Below, one piece after another: positions 7,275-14,713 of a DNA stretch of 53,102 bases; the first letter of the stretch is position 1; every line of letters begins with the position of its first letter. This stretch comes from Bacteroidota bacterium (GTDB taxonomy: Bacteria > Bacteroidota > Ignavibacteria > UBA10030 > UBA8401). Below the pieces are notes generated by a model. It was given only the letters and a program-made list of their open reading frames with translations. It did no database searches and was not told the origin of the DNA. Both the position numbers and the translations under genes were made by a program. The DNA lies in NCBI GenBank assembly GCA_030679145.1, contig JAUXTU010000109.1, positions 1-53,102 of the forward strand, in the 5' to 3' direction.

Positions 7275-8783
7275 TTATTCTCCCTTATGACAGTCACTGC
7301 AATTCATCGTTTTCCAAGAGTCTCCAATATCAATAGGGTGTTTAAATTCCAAACCTGTCGGTGCGTTCGACGTAACATTAGAAAACTGCCCTTGAGCTAA
7401 TATCGTATGGCACGTATTGCAATCTTTGGATAATACTTTTCCGGTCTTTTTCGATACATGTTTTCCGTCGTGACAACGGAAACAACCGACGTATGTATAA
7501 TGTCCAATATTGTTTGGGAAATTTTTCCAATTCACATTCATTTCAGGAAAAATATATCGTGAATACATTCGTTTTAAATTGCTTACAACAGAATCAACTT
7601 CAATTTGACGAGTTCTTGCAACCTCAGGATACTTAAATTTGTAGGTATCTTTAACAGTGCTTTCAATACCATTCATTGCATCTTCTTCGGTTTTATAATC
7701 TTTTACAAGAGCCGCGGAAGCGATAGATCGAACGGACGGCAGAGTCGGTGAAATCCATTCCAATTTCATTAAATTATTAATTGATTCTTCAGGTGTTCTA
7801 TAAATATGTGTCGGACGATTGTGACAATCAATGCAGTCCATTTTTCTTGTTTCACCTTTTTCCAATTTTGTTTTATCTATTACATCGGTCGTAACATATT
7901 CATCATCTTCGTTTGTATCATCATGATGAACCCGAATTATTGGTATCTCCTGACGCCGTTCATCAATGGCAGTGTACGTTACATGATTACTTATATTCAT
8001 ATGCCAATGAATTCCTGAAGTCACTCCGGTTTCCGGGCTTCCGCCCCCAATTTTCATGAGCAATGATATCGTCCACGGCGTATTTTTTTCGTCCGGCATA
8101 TAATACGTTTTTGTTACTTGTTTATCTCTATAAAAATGTTTGGGCCAATGACATTGTTCGCAGGTTCCTTGAGCTGGACGAAGATCCCGAACAGGTGTTG
8201 CAATAGGCCGTGCATATTTATTGAAAAGAACAGAATAGACCTGATATGCTCCGGTTAATTTCGATTTAACATACCAATCGGCTCCGGCGCCAACATGGCA
8301 TTCCGCACATGTAACCTTTGCGTGTGGGGAGAACATATAAGCGGTGTATTCGGGTTTCATTACTACGTGACAAACTTCCCCGCAAAATTCAACGGATTCA
8401 GTGTATTCATAAATCTGAAAACTTGCAAAAGCAGACGTAAGTAGAATTGAAAGAAAAACAACAGAAATAAATGCAAATTTTCTTCTTTGATGAGAATCAT
8501 TTAAGTCCAAAGTTGGAAACGGTGATTTTATAATGCCGGTCTTTAATCTCCGTTTGTTTTCAATTCTCATTCCAACAATAATAACCACTACGCCCAAAAG
8601 AAAAAATGTTGGGAGAATTACTATCGTAATAATCCCCATATATGGTTTTTGATGGGCACCAAAAAACTCAAGCGCAAAAAGAAATACTATTAAACCCACG
8701 CTGATCGCAGAAATTGCAGCGCCGGTAAAGCTAACCATATTGAAAAATAATGTTGGTATTAATTTCTTAATTTTTTTTCTCAT
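7275..8783 (-). CDS. NapC/NirT-like membrane-anchored 7-heme cytochrome c
   Basis: Three hydrophobic segments (about residues 14-40, 50-72 and 103-121) precede the heme region. The first heme motif is C134-GEV-C138-H, a CX3CH motif, within a NapC/NirT-like stretch (VMKPEYTAYMFSPHAKVTCAECH). Six regular motifs follow: CAECH, CEQCH, CIDCH, CFRCH, CNTCH and CSDCH, the last three near the C-terminus. NapC/NirT proteins take electrons from the quinol pool and hand them to periplasmic cytochromes. The gene lies between the two cytochrome c-b fusions and the Rieske gene, with a gap of about 130 bases before Rieske. The role could be a second quinol-oxidising entry point or a connector in the same supercomplex; I cannot tell which. 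Confidence 0.87.
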   Translation of the reverse strand: MRKKIKKLIPTLFFNMVSFTGAAISAISVGLIVFLFALEFFGAHQKPYMGIITIVILPTFFLLGVVVIIVGMRIENKRRLKTGIIKSPFPTLDLNDSHQRRKFAFISVVFLSILLTSAFASFQIYEYTESVEFCGEVCHVVMKPEYTAYMFSPHAKVTCAECHVGAGADWYVKSKLTGAYQVYSVLFNKYARPIATPVRDLRPAQGTCEQCHWPKHFYRDKQVTKTYYMPDEKNTPWTISLLMKIGGGSPETGVTSGIHWHMNISNHVTYTAIDERRQEIPIIRVHHDDTNEDDEYVTTDVIDKTKLEKGETRKMDCIDCHNRPTHIYRTPEESINNLMKLEWISPTLPSVRSIASAALVKDYKTEEDAMNGIESTVKDTYKFKYPEVARTRQIEVDSVVSNLKRMYSRYIFPEMNVNWKNFPNNIGHYTYVGCFRCHDGKHVSKKTGKVLSKDCNTCHTILAQGQFSNVTSNAPTGLEFKHPIDIGDSWKTMNCSDCHKGE

Positions 8784-8802
8784 AACAATAAATTGGTTTA
8801 TC

Positions 8803-11577
8803 CTAATTGTAATTAAAAATCATAGCGTAGACGATCCAAATAACGATACTAAACCCAAGGGTGAGCGCAGTCCAGCCAAATACTTTGATCGCTCGAATCA
8901 CAATCGGTTGATACGGTTCTACAAGATGCTGATCGAGTGTGCCATTCTTTATGTGCTCTTCATACTCAGCAGGTTTGTCCCGTTTTAATTCTTCCAATGA
9001 CATACGACCAGAAAAAACGACAATATCCATCGGGAATTTTTCGGGGCGCAAATGTGTGTTAAAGAAATGGATCGTAAAAATAAACCCCGTTGCCAGCAAC
9101 GCTTCATCACTATGAATGATGGTTGCAACATTGATCGCCCATCCCGGTAAAAATTGAGTAAAGAATTCCGGGAACCACAGAGTTGCTCCGGTGGAACCGA
9201 TCACAAAGACACCCCAGAAAACGGCAATGTAATCGAATTTTTCCCAATATGTCCAACGCCCATACTGTGGACGGGGACCTTTTCCAACGAACCATTTTAT
9301 TGAAGCAATTGCATCAAGAAGATCTTTTTTCATTGGGAGTAAAGAATCTTTTCCTAAGAGAAGATTTTTCCATGTTCCAAACTCTTTCTTTCTTCGTCGG
9401 ATCAAGTCATAAATGTGCGTTACAAAAATACCAACCAAAAAGACAGCAGCAACGCGGTGTACATATCCGGCTGATTCGAATCCGCCAAAAAATCTCGATA
9501 CGATGCCCGCCCAACCAGTATATGAAAATTTCAGAGTCATTCCGGTAAGAGCAAGTGAAATAAAACTAACCACCATAATAATATGCAGAATACGATTCAA
9601 CCTGCTAAATCTTTGATATTGCGGTTCATTCGCATGCTCACGTTCAACTTTCATGTGCTCTTTTCTCATCTGCCAAGCTCGAGGCAGCCAAAGTAAAGTG
9701 TGCAGCCCAAATATAGCAAACGTTCCAACCACAAGAGAAGTCATTGACCAAAAAACCCAGAAAAGAATCGGATACTTTTCAGGATCATGGTGTGTAGCGT
9801 GAGTTAAATATCCTGCAAATTTTCTATTTGCTCCCGGATGACATTTTTGACACGTTTGAACTACGTTTACCCTGTTTAAATGAGATTTAGGATCACCCAT
9901 CGGAAGAATATCGTGGGCGCCATGACAATCATAACATTTCGCTGTTTTTGTGTAACCAAGCTTTGCAACTTTTCCGTGGTATGTATCAAAATACGTTGCA
10001 GTAATTTTTTCATGACATTTTCCACACGTGTTCATCACTCCTAACTTAAATCCTTGAGCATCCGTTCGGTTGATGGTATGTGCAGTGTGACAATCATTGC
10101 AGACCGGAAGAGGTTTATCTGATTTTGAGATTAATGATGAGTGGATACTTTTTTCAAATTGTTCCTGAATTCCATGATGACACTTACCGCAGGTTGCTGG
10201 GAGATTTTTTGCATTAACACTCGATGAAGTATCCGATTTTGGCAGTTCGCGATGAGTGCTATGGCAATCCGTACATTTTGCAGTAACAGTTAAGCCACTT
10301 TTTACCAATCCTCTTCCATGGATACTTTCCGCATAATGTTTAATAATGTCATGTTCGGTACCAGTATAGCGTGCTGCTGCTTTTTTCCCTTCTTGATGGC
10401 AGCGAGCACATAATGCTGGAATATTGGTTGCAAATGTTGGTGAAGCAGGATCAACTTTTCCTTTAGTTCCATGAGTCCCATGACATTCTTTGCATGTCGG
10501 TGCGTTGGCATCATTCTTCGTAAATAATTTTCCATGAATGCTCATTGTATACTGGTCGCCGACTTCTGTATGGCATTGTGAACAATCAACTTTTTTAGTA
10601 ATTGCGTCGCACGGACGAGAATGTGAAGACTTCACTTCACTATGACATTGACTGCACGCTACTTTGGGTCCATGTTTCGAACCAGCATATTCGCTTACAT
10701 CTACAAACAACGAACGACCATCTTTTGACGACCTAACATCTTTTTTCTCGTGGCATGTCATACAGTCTTTATTCGCCATCCCTTGGTCATAGAAAACTTT
10801 TCTTGCTTTATGAGGTTGATGACAATCTACGCATGCAGGAAGAACATTCGCCTCTTTTTCCCAAAGCTTTCCATTGATCACTTTTCGATGCACTGCTTCA
10901 ATTTGTGAATGACATTTTTGGCAAGTCGCAGCGATATTTTTTCTGTTAATGGACGATCTCGGATCCGTATGCGGAAGAATTAAGTGAGGAGAATGACACG
11001 ATGCGCATGTCGCCGTAACAGACAAGCCTTTTTTAAGGAGACCTTCTCCATGAATACTTTCGGTATAATTTTCAATGATATGGTCTTGCGATATTACACC
11101 TCGCCGTTGTACCGAAGTTCCTTCTTTATGACATTTTCCGCAGGTGAACGGAATTTTCATTGGCGACACTGGAGAACGCTGATCTTTCACGCTAAGAATA
11201 TCATGCTTTCCGTGACAGTCATAACATCGCGGAGCAAGTGGATCCCCTTTCGCAGCCCGTTGACCGTGACGACATTGAGTGTACAGCTTTTGTTCCTTAT
11301 TGTGACACGTACCGCAATCCACCGGCTTTACTGGAACTTCATGCGGCATTTCTTTTCCCTCAAGATCCGCGTGACAATTAATACATTGCAGATCACCATG
11401 GATTGAACCGGAAAATTTTTTGTCATCAATAAATAAAGAAGTCTGCTTCCCGTTTTTCTCAGCCGTTAGCGTTTTATCTTCGTGGCAGGATAGACATTCT
11501 GATTTATCTTGAGCGATACTAAACGCTGAAAAAAAAAGCGATGTTATAAAAAATATTTTGAAAACTTTTAATTTCAT
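8803..11577 (-). CDS. 19-heme cytochrome c fused to membrane cytochrome b
   Basis: After a Sec signal (residues 1-22) there are 19 CXXCH motifs up to about residue 610, arranged in c3-like repeats with intervening SIHG histidines and alternating CxDCHGxH and TCxKCH motifs. From about residue 630 the chain becomes a membrane protein resembling the cytochrome b561/formate dehydrogenase gamma/Ni-hydrogenase b-type superfamily, with several helices and candidate b-heme histidines in NRILHII, YVHRVAA, VTHIYD, IIHSDEALL and IHFFNTHLRPE. The protein can therefore move electrons between the quinone pool and a long periplasmic heme wire in one polypeptide. YTQCRHG near residue 105 is not a heme site; it occupies the place of a distal SxHG histidine. 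It is paralogous to the next gene upstream, with a 13-base gap between them. Confidence 0.88.
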   Translation of the reverse strand: MKLKVFKIFFITSLFFSAFSIAQDKSECLSCHEDKTLTAEKNGKQTSLFIDDKKFSGSIHGDLQCINCHADLEGKEMPHEVPVKPVDCGTCHNKEQKLYTQCRHGQRAAKGDPLAPRCYDCHGKHDILSVKDQRSPVSPMKIPFTCGKCHKEGTSVQRRGVISQDHIIENYTESIHGEGLLKKGLSVTATCASCHSPHLILPHTDPRSSINRKNIAATCQKCHSQIEAVHRKVINGKLWEKEANVLPACVDCHQPHKARKVFYDQGMANKDCMTCHEKKDVRSSKDGRSLFVDVSEYAGSKHGPKVACSQCHSEVKSSHSRPCDAITKKVDCSQCHTEVGDQYTMSIHGKLFTKNDANAPTCKECHGTHGTKGKVDPASPTFATNIPALCARCHQEGKKAAARYTGTEHDIIKHYAESIHGRGLVKSGLTVTAKCTDCHSTHRELPKSDTSSSVNAKNLPATCGKCHHGIQEQFEKSIHSSLISKSDKPLPVCNDCHTAHTINRTDAQGFKLGVMNTCGKCHEKITATYFDTYHGKVAKLGYTKTAKCYDCHGAHDILPMGDPKSHLNRVNVVQTCQKCHPGANRKFAGYLTHATHHDPEKYPILFWVFWSMTSLVVGTFAIFGLHTLLWLPRAWQMRKEHMKVEREHANEPQYQRFSRLNRILHIIMVVSFISLALTGMTLKFSYTGWAGIVSRFFGGFESAGYVHRVAAVFLVGIFVTHIYDLIRRRKKEFGTWKNLLLGKDSLLPMKKDLLDAIASIKWFVGKGPRPQYGRWTYWEKFDYIAVFWGVFVIGSTGATLWFPEFFTQFLPGWAINVATIIHSDEALLATGFIFTIHFFNTHLRPEKFPMDIVVFSGRMSLEELKRDKPAEYEEHIKNGTLDQHLVEPYQPIVIRAIKVFGWTALTLGFSIVIWIVYAMIFNYN

Positions 11578-11590
11578 ACTAGCTTAGATT

Positions 11591-13711
11591 TTATTTTTCT
11601 TCATTTTCATTTTCAGATTTCTTCAACTCTTCTTTCAAACGCTCTAACTCCAACGGATGTTCATCAGCCATCTCTTCTTCCGATATTGTCCCCTTGAACC
11701 ACGCTAAATTCATTGGATACACATCGGGATTAAAGATAACAAAGTAAAAATGCCATACTATTATAGAAAGAGCTGCCAGCCACGCTTCATAGAAGTGAAC
11801 CGTACGAGCAACATCCCACCACAATTTTCCGAACAAGCCTAGAAATGTATTATCAAACCATAAAATAACCCCCGTTACACTCATGACTACCGTTCCCCAA
11901 ATAAGCGCCCAGTATTCAGCTTTTTCTATATAGCTAAACCGATCAAGTTTTGGTTTCTCACTTGAAATTCCAAGGTTAAATTTTGCAATTCCGATAGCAT
12001 CATATGCATCTTGCATTCTTGGAAAGAGGTCACGAATCAATTGTTTCCCGCGTGGCACAAATAAGACATAATAGATGTGATATAAACTTACCAATGTCAT
12101 AATAACTGCAGCCGTGCGATGAAGAACTCCACGAATTTCAAATACCGTTGGACTTAATGAACGAATTGGAATAACCCACCATGCATCCGGATAGCGCAGC
12201 ATAAAACCGGTAAGAACAAGCGTGATAAAACTTAATGCAAGCGAAGCATGCTGCAGACGTTCACCTACTGTCATTCGAACGTAAAGGGAATACCCGATCT
12301 CTTCATCATACATCGTTCCATGGCGACGATGCCGTAATCTGCGTTTAGATTTCTTTGCAAAATCTAAAATATTGTGAACTGTCATTCCGCCAATCGTCAC
12401 TATTATTAAAATGATATAAAGATTTGAAACAAAATAGAGAAGGTCGTTGTCAGTCGGATTGGTTACCACAATATGAACAGCCCCTTGTGCAAAGTTTTGA
12501 TTTGCACCGGGATGACATTTGCCACAAGTGATTGCCAGATTTCCTTTGTTTACTCGGGAAAGAGAATCTTTGGACGGAAGAACATCATGAAATCCATGAC
12601 AGCTTGCACAGTTTGCCGCTTCAGTTTTTCCGGCTTTCACGGCAAGACCATGGAAACTATCCATAAAACTTTCATTGCGTCCGGAAGCAAGACCAAATTT
12701 TTCCGACATTTTTACAGAGCTATGACAAGGAGAACAAACCTCTGCAGAGACATGAAGTTTTGATACGGGAGAATTGGGATCTTTGGGTGCAAGAATTTTA
12801 TGCTCACCATGACAATTCGTACACACCGGAGCAGATTCATTTCCTTTCAAGAATGATGTTCCGTGGATACTCTTCTTGTATAATTTAACAACATCCGCAT
12901 GGCAATGTCCGCATGTAGCAGGAATATTTGCTTTATTCACTGTTGAAGTTGGATTGTTTCCTTTTTGCATTTCATGGCTTCCATGACAATCGCTGCAAAT
13001 AGCTACTTTCGCATTTCCTTTTTTCAGCGCTTTGCCATGAACACTTTCTTCATACGACATTACAAAATTTGAAGTTGTACCGGTTGAAGAAGTTTGTTTG
13101 CTGTGACACGAAATGCACATTTTTACTTTTACAAGTTTTACAGTAGCAGAATCTTTTTGAGCGCCATTGGTCGGCATTAATACCGAATGGCATTTTAGAC
13201 AGTTCGGTGCATTTTCGACATTCGATGCAAACGCAACACCGTGAGCCGATTTAAGAAATTTTTCCTTTTCAGAATTATGGCAGGTACCGCAGGCTTTAAC
13301 AATGTTTGTAAAATGGAATTTTGAACCCGGAACCTTTGGAGAAACAACATCATGCTTTCCATGGCAGGATTTACAATTATTACTCACATCGGAACCTTGT
13401 GCAAGAACCGTTTTATGAAACGCATGTTTTGAAACATCCTTTGCGTGACACGTTGCACATTGAACAGGCTTGATGTTTTCTTTATGGGGAACATTGTTTG
13501 GATCAAATCCGGTATGACAAGAAACGCATGTAAATTTTTTGTGAGGTGAATTGTTTAATGCATCTTCTGTAACATATAAAGAAATGGTCTTGCCATTTTT
13601 TTCCATTGTCAATGAATTGTCACTGTGACAAGCAAGACATTCTTCTTTGGTTTGAGCCGAAATTGTTACGGAAAGAATAAGTAAAAAGAATAGTGAAGCA
13701 AAAACTTTCAT
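11591..13711 (-). CDS. 13-heme cytochrome c fused to membrane cytochrome b (operon head)
   Basis: The architecture is the same as in the following gene: a Sec signal (residues 1-19), 13 CXXCH motifs to about residue 405, then a four- to five-helix b561-like domain. Candidate b-heme histidines lie in GERLQHASLA, VLHRTAAV, LYHIYYV, TVHFYEAWLA and WHFYFVIFNPDVYPMN, and the tail is a charged, Glu/Lys-rich helix. The N-terminus (EECLACHSDNSLTMEKNGK) closely resembles that of the 19-heme paralogue, which indicates duplication with loss or gain of heme repeats. The ATG has GAAAGG about ten bases upstream, and no cytochrome gene precedes it, so this is probably the first gene of the operon. Function is inferred as transmembrane electron transfer between quinone and periplasmic hemes. 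Confidence 0.88.
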   Translation of the reverse strand: MKVFASLFFLLILSVTISAQTKEECLACHSDNSLTMEKNGKTISLYVTEDALNNSPHKKFTCVSCHTGFDPNNVPHKENIKPVQCATCHAKDVSKHAFHKTVLAQGSDVSNNCKSCHGKHDVVSPKVPGSKFHFTNIVKACGTCHNSEKEKFLKSAHGVAFASNVENAPNCLKCHSVLMPTNGAQKDSATVKLVKVKMCISCHSKQTSSTGTTSNFVMSYEESVHGKALKKGNAKVAICSDCHGSHEMQKGNNPTSTVNKANIPATCGHCHADVVKLYKKSIHGTSFLKGNESAPVCTNCHGEHKILAPKDPNSPVSKLHVSAEVCSPCHSSVKMSEKFGLASGRNESFMDSFHGLAVKAGKTEAANCASCHGFHDVLPSKDSLSRVNKGNLAITCGKCHPGANQNFAQGAVHIVVTNPTDNDLLYFVSNLYIILIIVTIGGMTVHNILDFAKKSKRRLRHRRHGTMYDEEIGYSLYVRMTVGERLQHASLALSFITLVLTGFMLRYPDAWWVIPIRSLSPTVFEIRGVLHRTAAVIMTLVSLYHIYYVLFVPRGKQLIRDLFPRMQDAYDAIGIAKFNLGISSEKPKLDRFSYIEKAEYWALIWGTVVMSVTGVILWFDNTFLGLFGKLWWDVARTVHFYEAWLAALSIIVWHFYFVIFNPDVYPMNLAWFKGTISEEEMADEHPLELERLKEELKKSENENEEK

Positions 13712-13784
13712 CGGGAAAAACCTTTCAAGGGTATCTAATATAGATCTTTTTGAGTGTTGAATAAATAATCAGTCGAAATTGACC

Positions 13785-13815
13785 ATTAAATCAACAGCAA
13801 ACATTGTACCGTCAA
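13785..13815 (-). promoter_or_regulatory. Weak candidate promoter for cytochrome operon
   Basis: On the minus strand TTGACG lies at 13815-13810 and TTTAAT at 13790-13785, about 19 bases apart and about 75 bases before the start of the 13-heme fusion gene. The spacing is long and the FCB-group promoter consensus differs from that of Escherichia coli, so this is only a pointer. The rest of 13712-13932 is AT-rich and shows no gene. Confidence 0.2.
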
Positions 13816-13932
13816 ATTACTATTAAAAACCGCTAATTCAAGAGTTTTTTGGTCTATTTAGAGAAGATTGTTTTCCAACTATAGGAAAATAAAGACATTT
13901 TTTCACAATTGGAAAAACAGTGAGGACGGTAG

Positions 13933-13997
13933 TACACTCGTCGGGAGTTCCTGCCCGACTGCTGAAGCAGTCACGCAGGCGGGGAACCCGAAACCTT
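13933..13997 (-). pseudogene. Displaced 3' fragment of tRNA-Arg(CCG) with T-loop insertion
   Basis: Bases 13933-13948 repeat the 3' acceptor and T-arm of the intact tRNA-Arg at 14265-14280 exactly, and 13985-13997 repeat its T-arm/variable-loop side (14283-14295). Between them the two bases CG of the T-loop are replaced by a 36-base palindromic insert. The D-arm, anticodon arm and 5' acceptor are absent, so this cannot be a working tRNA. It looks like the displaced att-type 3' end left after something entered the tRNA gene, with the GIY-YIG gene in between. Confidence 0.8.
13949..13984. repeat. GC-rich palindrome in tRNA T-loop, copy A
   Basis: The insert has self-complementary arms, with GACTGCT and AGCAGTC flanking a two-base loop and outer CCTGCC and GGCGGGG. 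Its reverse complement shares CCCCGCCTG, an ACTG core and CAGTCGGGCAGG with copy B at 14449-14492, so the two are one family in opposite orientation. Both sit between TT and AA of a tRNA T-loop TTCGAA-like site. Confidence 0.8.
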
Positions 13998-14258
13998 TGG
14001 CTGTTTTAGAATTTTTTTTAAGAATTTTCTTCCAGCAGAAGATTTCAAATATATTTCACGTTTTCTTGCTTCAACTAAACTTCCAACTTCTTCAGAATAA
14101 ATTAGATCAAAAGGTTGTCTCGGTTTTGTTGATCTAACTTTTCCTGTATTATGTTGAATTAAACGTGATTTGATGTTTGAAGAAAGACCAGTGTAATGCT
14201 CTCCATCTTTATGGCTTAACAAAACATAAACATGATAAATATTTTTGCTGTTAGTCAT
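13971..14258 (-). CDS. Small GIY-YIG nuclease-domain protein
   Basis: The 95-residue protein has the GIY-YIG core: YHVYVLLS as the first strand, HYTGLSSNIKSRLIQHN with the conserved Tyr-x-Gly and Arg, and then the Glu of a VEARKREIYLK helix, which is the usual metal-binding Glu. It matches the stand-alone UPF0213-like GIY-YIG family in size. The start codon lies seven bases from the 3' end of the intact tRNA-Arg(CCG). The last residues (about KVSGSPPA) are encoded by the degenerate tRNA fragment and its palindrome, so the 3' end was acquired from tRNA-derived sequence. It is flanked by direct repeats of the tRNA 3' end. This suggests a minimal mobile or homing-type element, although GIY-YIG proteins of this family are also stable chromosomal genes. 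Confidence 0.85.
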   Translation of the reverse strand: MTNSKNIYHVYVLLSHKDGEHYTGLSSNIKSRLIQHNTGKVRSTKPRQPFDLIYSEEVGSLVEARKREIYLKSSAGRKFLKKILKQPKVSGSPPA

Positions 14259-14264
14259 AACTAG

Positions 14265-14338
14265 TACACTCGTCGGGAGTCGAACCCGAAACCTTCAGCT
14301 TCGGAGGCTGACGCTCTATCCAATTGAGCTACGAGTGC
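14265..14338 (-). tRNA. tRNA-Arg (anticodon CCG)
   Basis: The minus strand folds into a full cloverleaf of 74 bases: acceptor GCACTCG with CGAGTGT (G1 pairs with U), D-stem GCTC/GAGC, anticodon stem TCAGC/GCTGA with loop CTCCGAA, and T-stem TCGGG/CCCGA around TTCGACT. The anticodon is CCG, reading arginine codon CGG. The discriminator base is A and CCA is not encoded. It is the intact partner of the fragment at 13933-13997. Confidence 0.95.
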
Positions 14339-14394
14339 GGGGAATTTCTGTATGGAATTTAACTGATAGTTCCATTGTAATCAACTCATAAAAC

Positions 14395-14428
14395 AAAAAA
14401 AAGCGTCCATACTAATGGACGCTTTTTT
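14395..14428. terminator. Bidirectional intrinsic terminator
   Basis: A perfect stem AGCGTCCAT with ATGGACGCT around ACTA is flanked by an A-tract on one side and six Ts on the other, so it can act in both directions. On the minus strand it follows the degenerate tRNA-Arg(TCG) fragment and separates it from the tRNA-Arg(CCG) gene. Confidence 0.85.
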
Positions 14429-14432
14429 AATG

Positions 14433-14523
14433 TACACCCGGAGGGATTCCCCGCCTGACTGACCCTGCTTACTTAAAATCAGTCGGGCAGGGAACCCCCA
14501 ACCCTCAGATTCGAAGTCTGATG
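14433..14523 (-). pseudogene. Displaced 3' part of tRNA-Arg(TCG) with T-loop insertion
   Basis: Bases 14433-14448 equal the 3' acceptor and T-arm of the intact tRNA-Arg at 16283-16298, and 14493-14523 equal its T-arm, variable loop and complete anticodon arm (16301-16331). The T-loop CG is replaced by a 44-base palindromic insert. The D-arm and 5' acceptor are missing, because homology ends abruptly after the anticodon stem. The gene for the secreted Asp-box protein lies between this fragment and the intact tRNA. Confidence 0.82.
14449..14492. repeat. GC-rich palindrome in tRNA T-loop, copy B
   Basis: The arms CCCCGCCTGACTGA and TCAGTCGGGCAGGG are near-perfect inverted copies around an 16-base AT-rich loop. 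The element occupies the same T-loop position as copy A and shares its sequence in reverse orientation. Confidence 0.8.
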
Positions 14524-14713
14524 ACTCACTTTGATGTACTTAATTTTTCACAATTTAAGCTGCTCTGTATAAGATTCTACACAGGTTGCTCACAACCATA
14601 CTACAAATGGGCTACACTGTAGTTACAGAACCGTTTGTTAAAGAACGTTGATTACAGAATTATAATAACTATAAATTGCACATCTGTAAATGGTTGAATG
14701 CAAATAATATTTT
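14524..14713. other. Intergenic stretch, no gene seen
   Basis: This AT-rich segment follows the end of the Asp-box protein gene on the minus strand. I see no open frame of value, no strong hairpin with a T-tract and no further tRNA homology. A short match of about 16 bases (GGGCTACA and AGTTACA) to the region near 16228-16245 is too weak to interpret. Confidence 0.4.

Noticed and set aside
11240-11300. CRHG in the 19-heme protein as another heme motif
   Set aside because: There is only one cysteine, and the position equals the SxHG distal-His site of the neighbouring repeats.
14560-14640. Similarity to 16200-16250 as an extension of the tRNA-flanking repeat
   Set aside because: Only about 16 scattered bases match (GGGCTACA, AGTTACA), too little to claim a longer duplicated segment.
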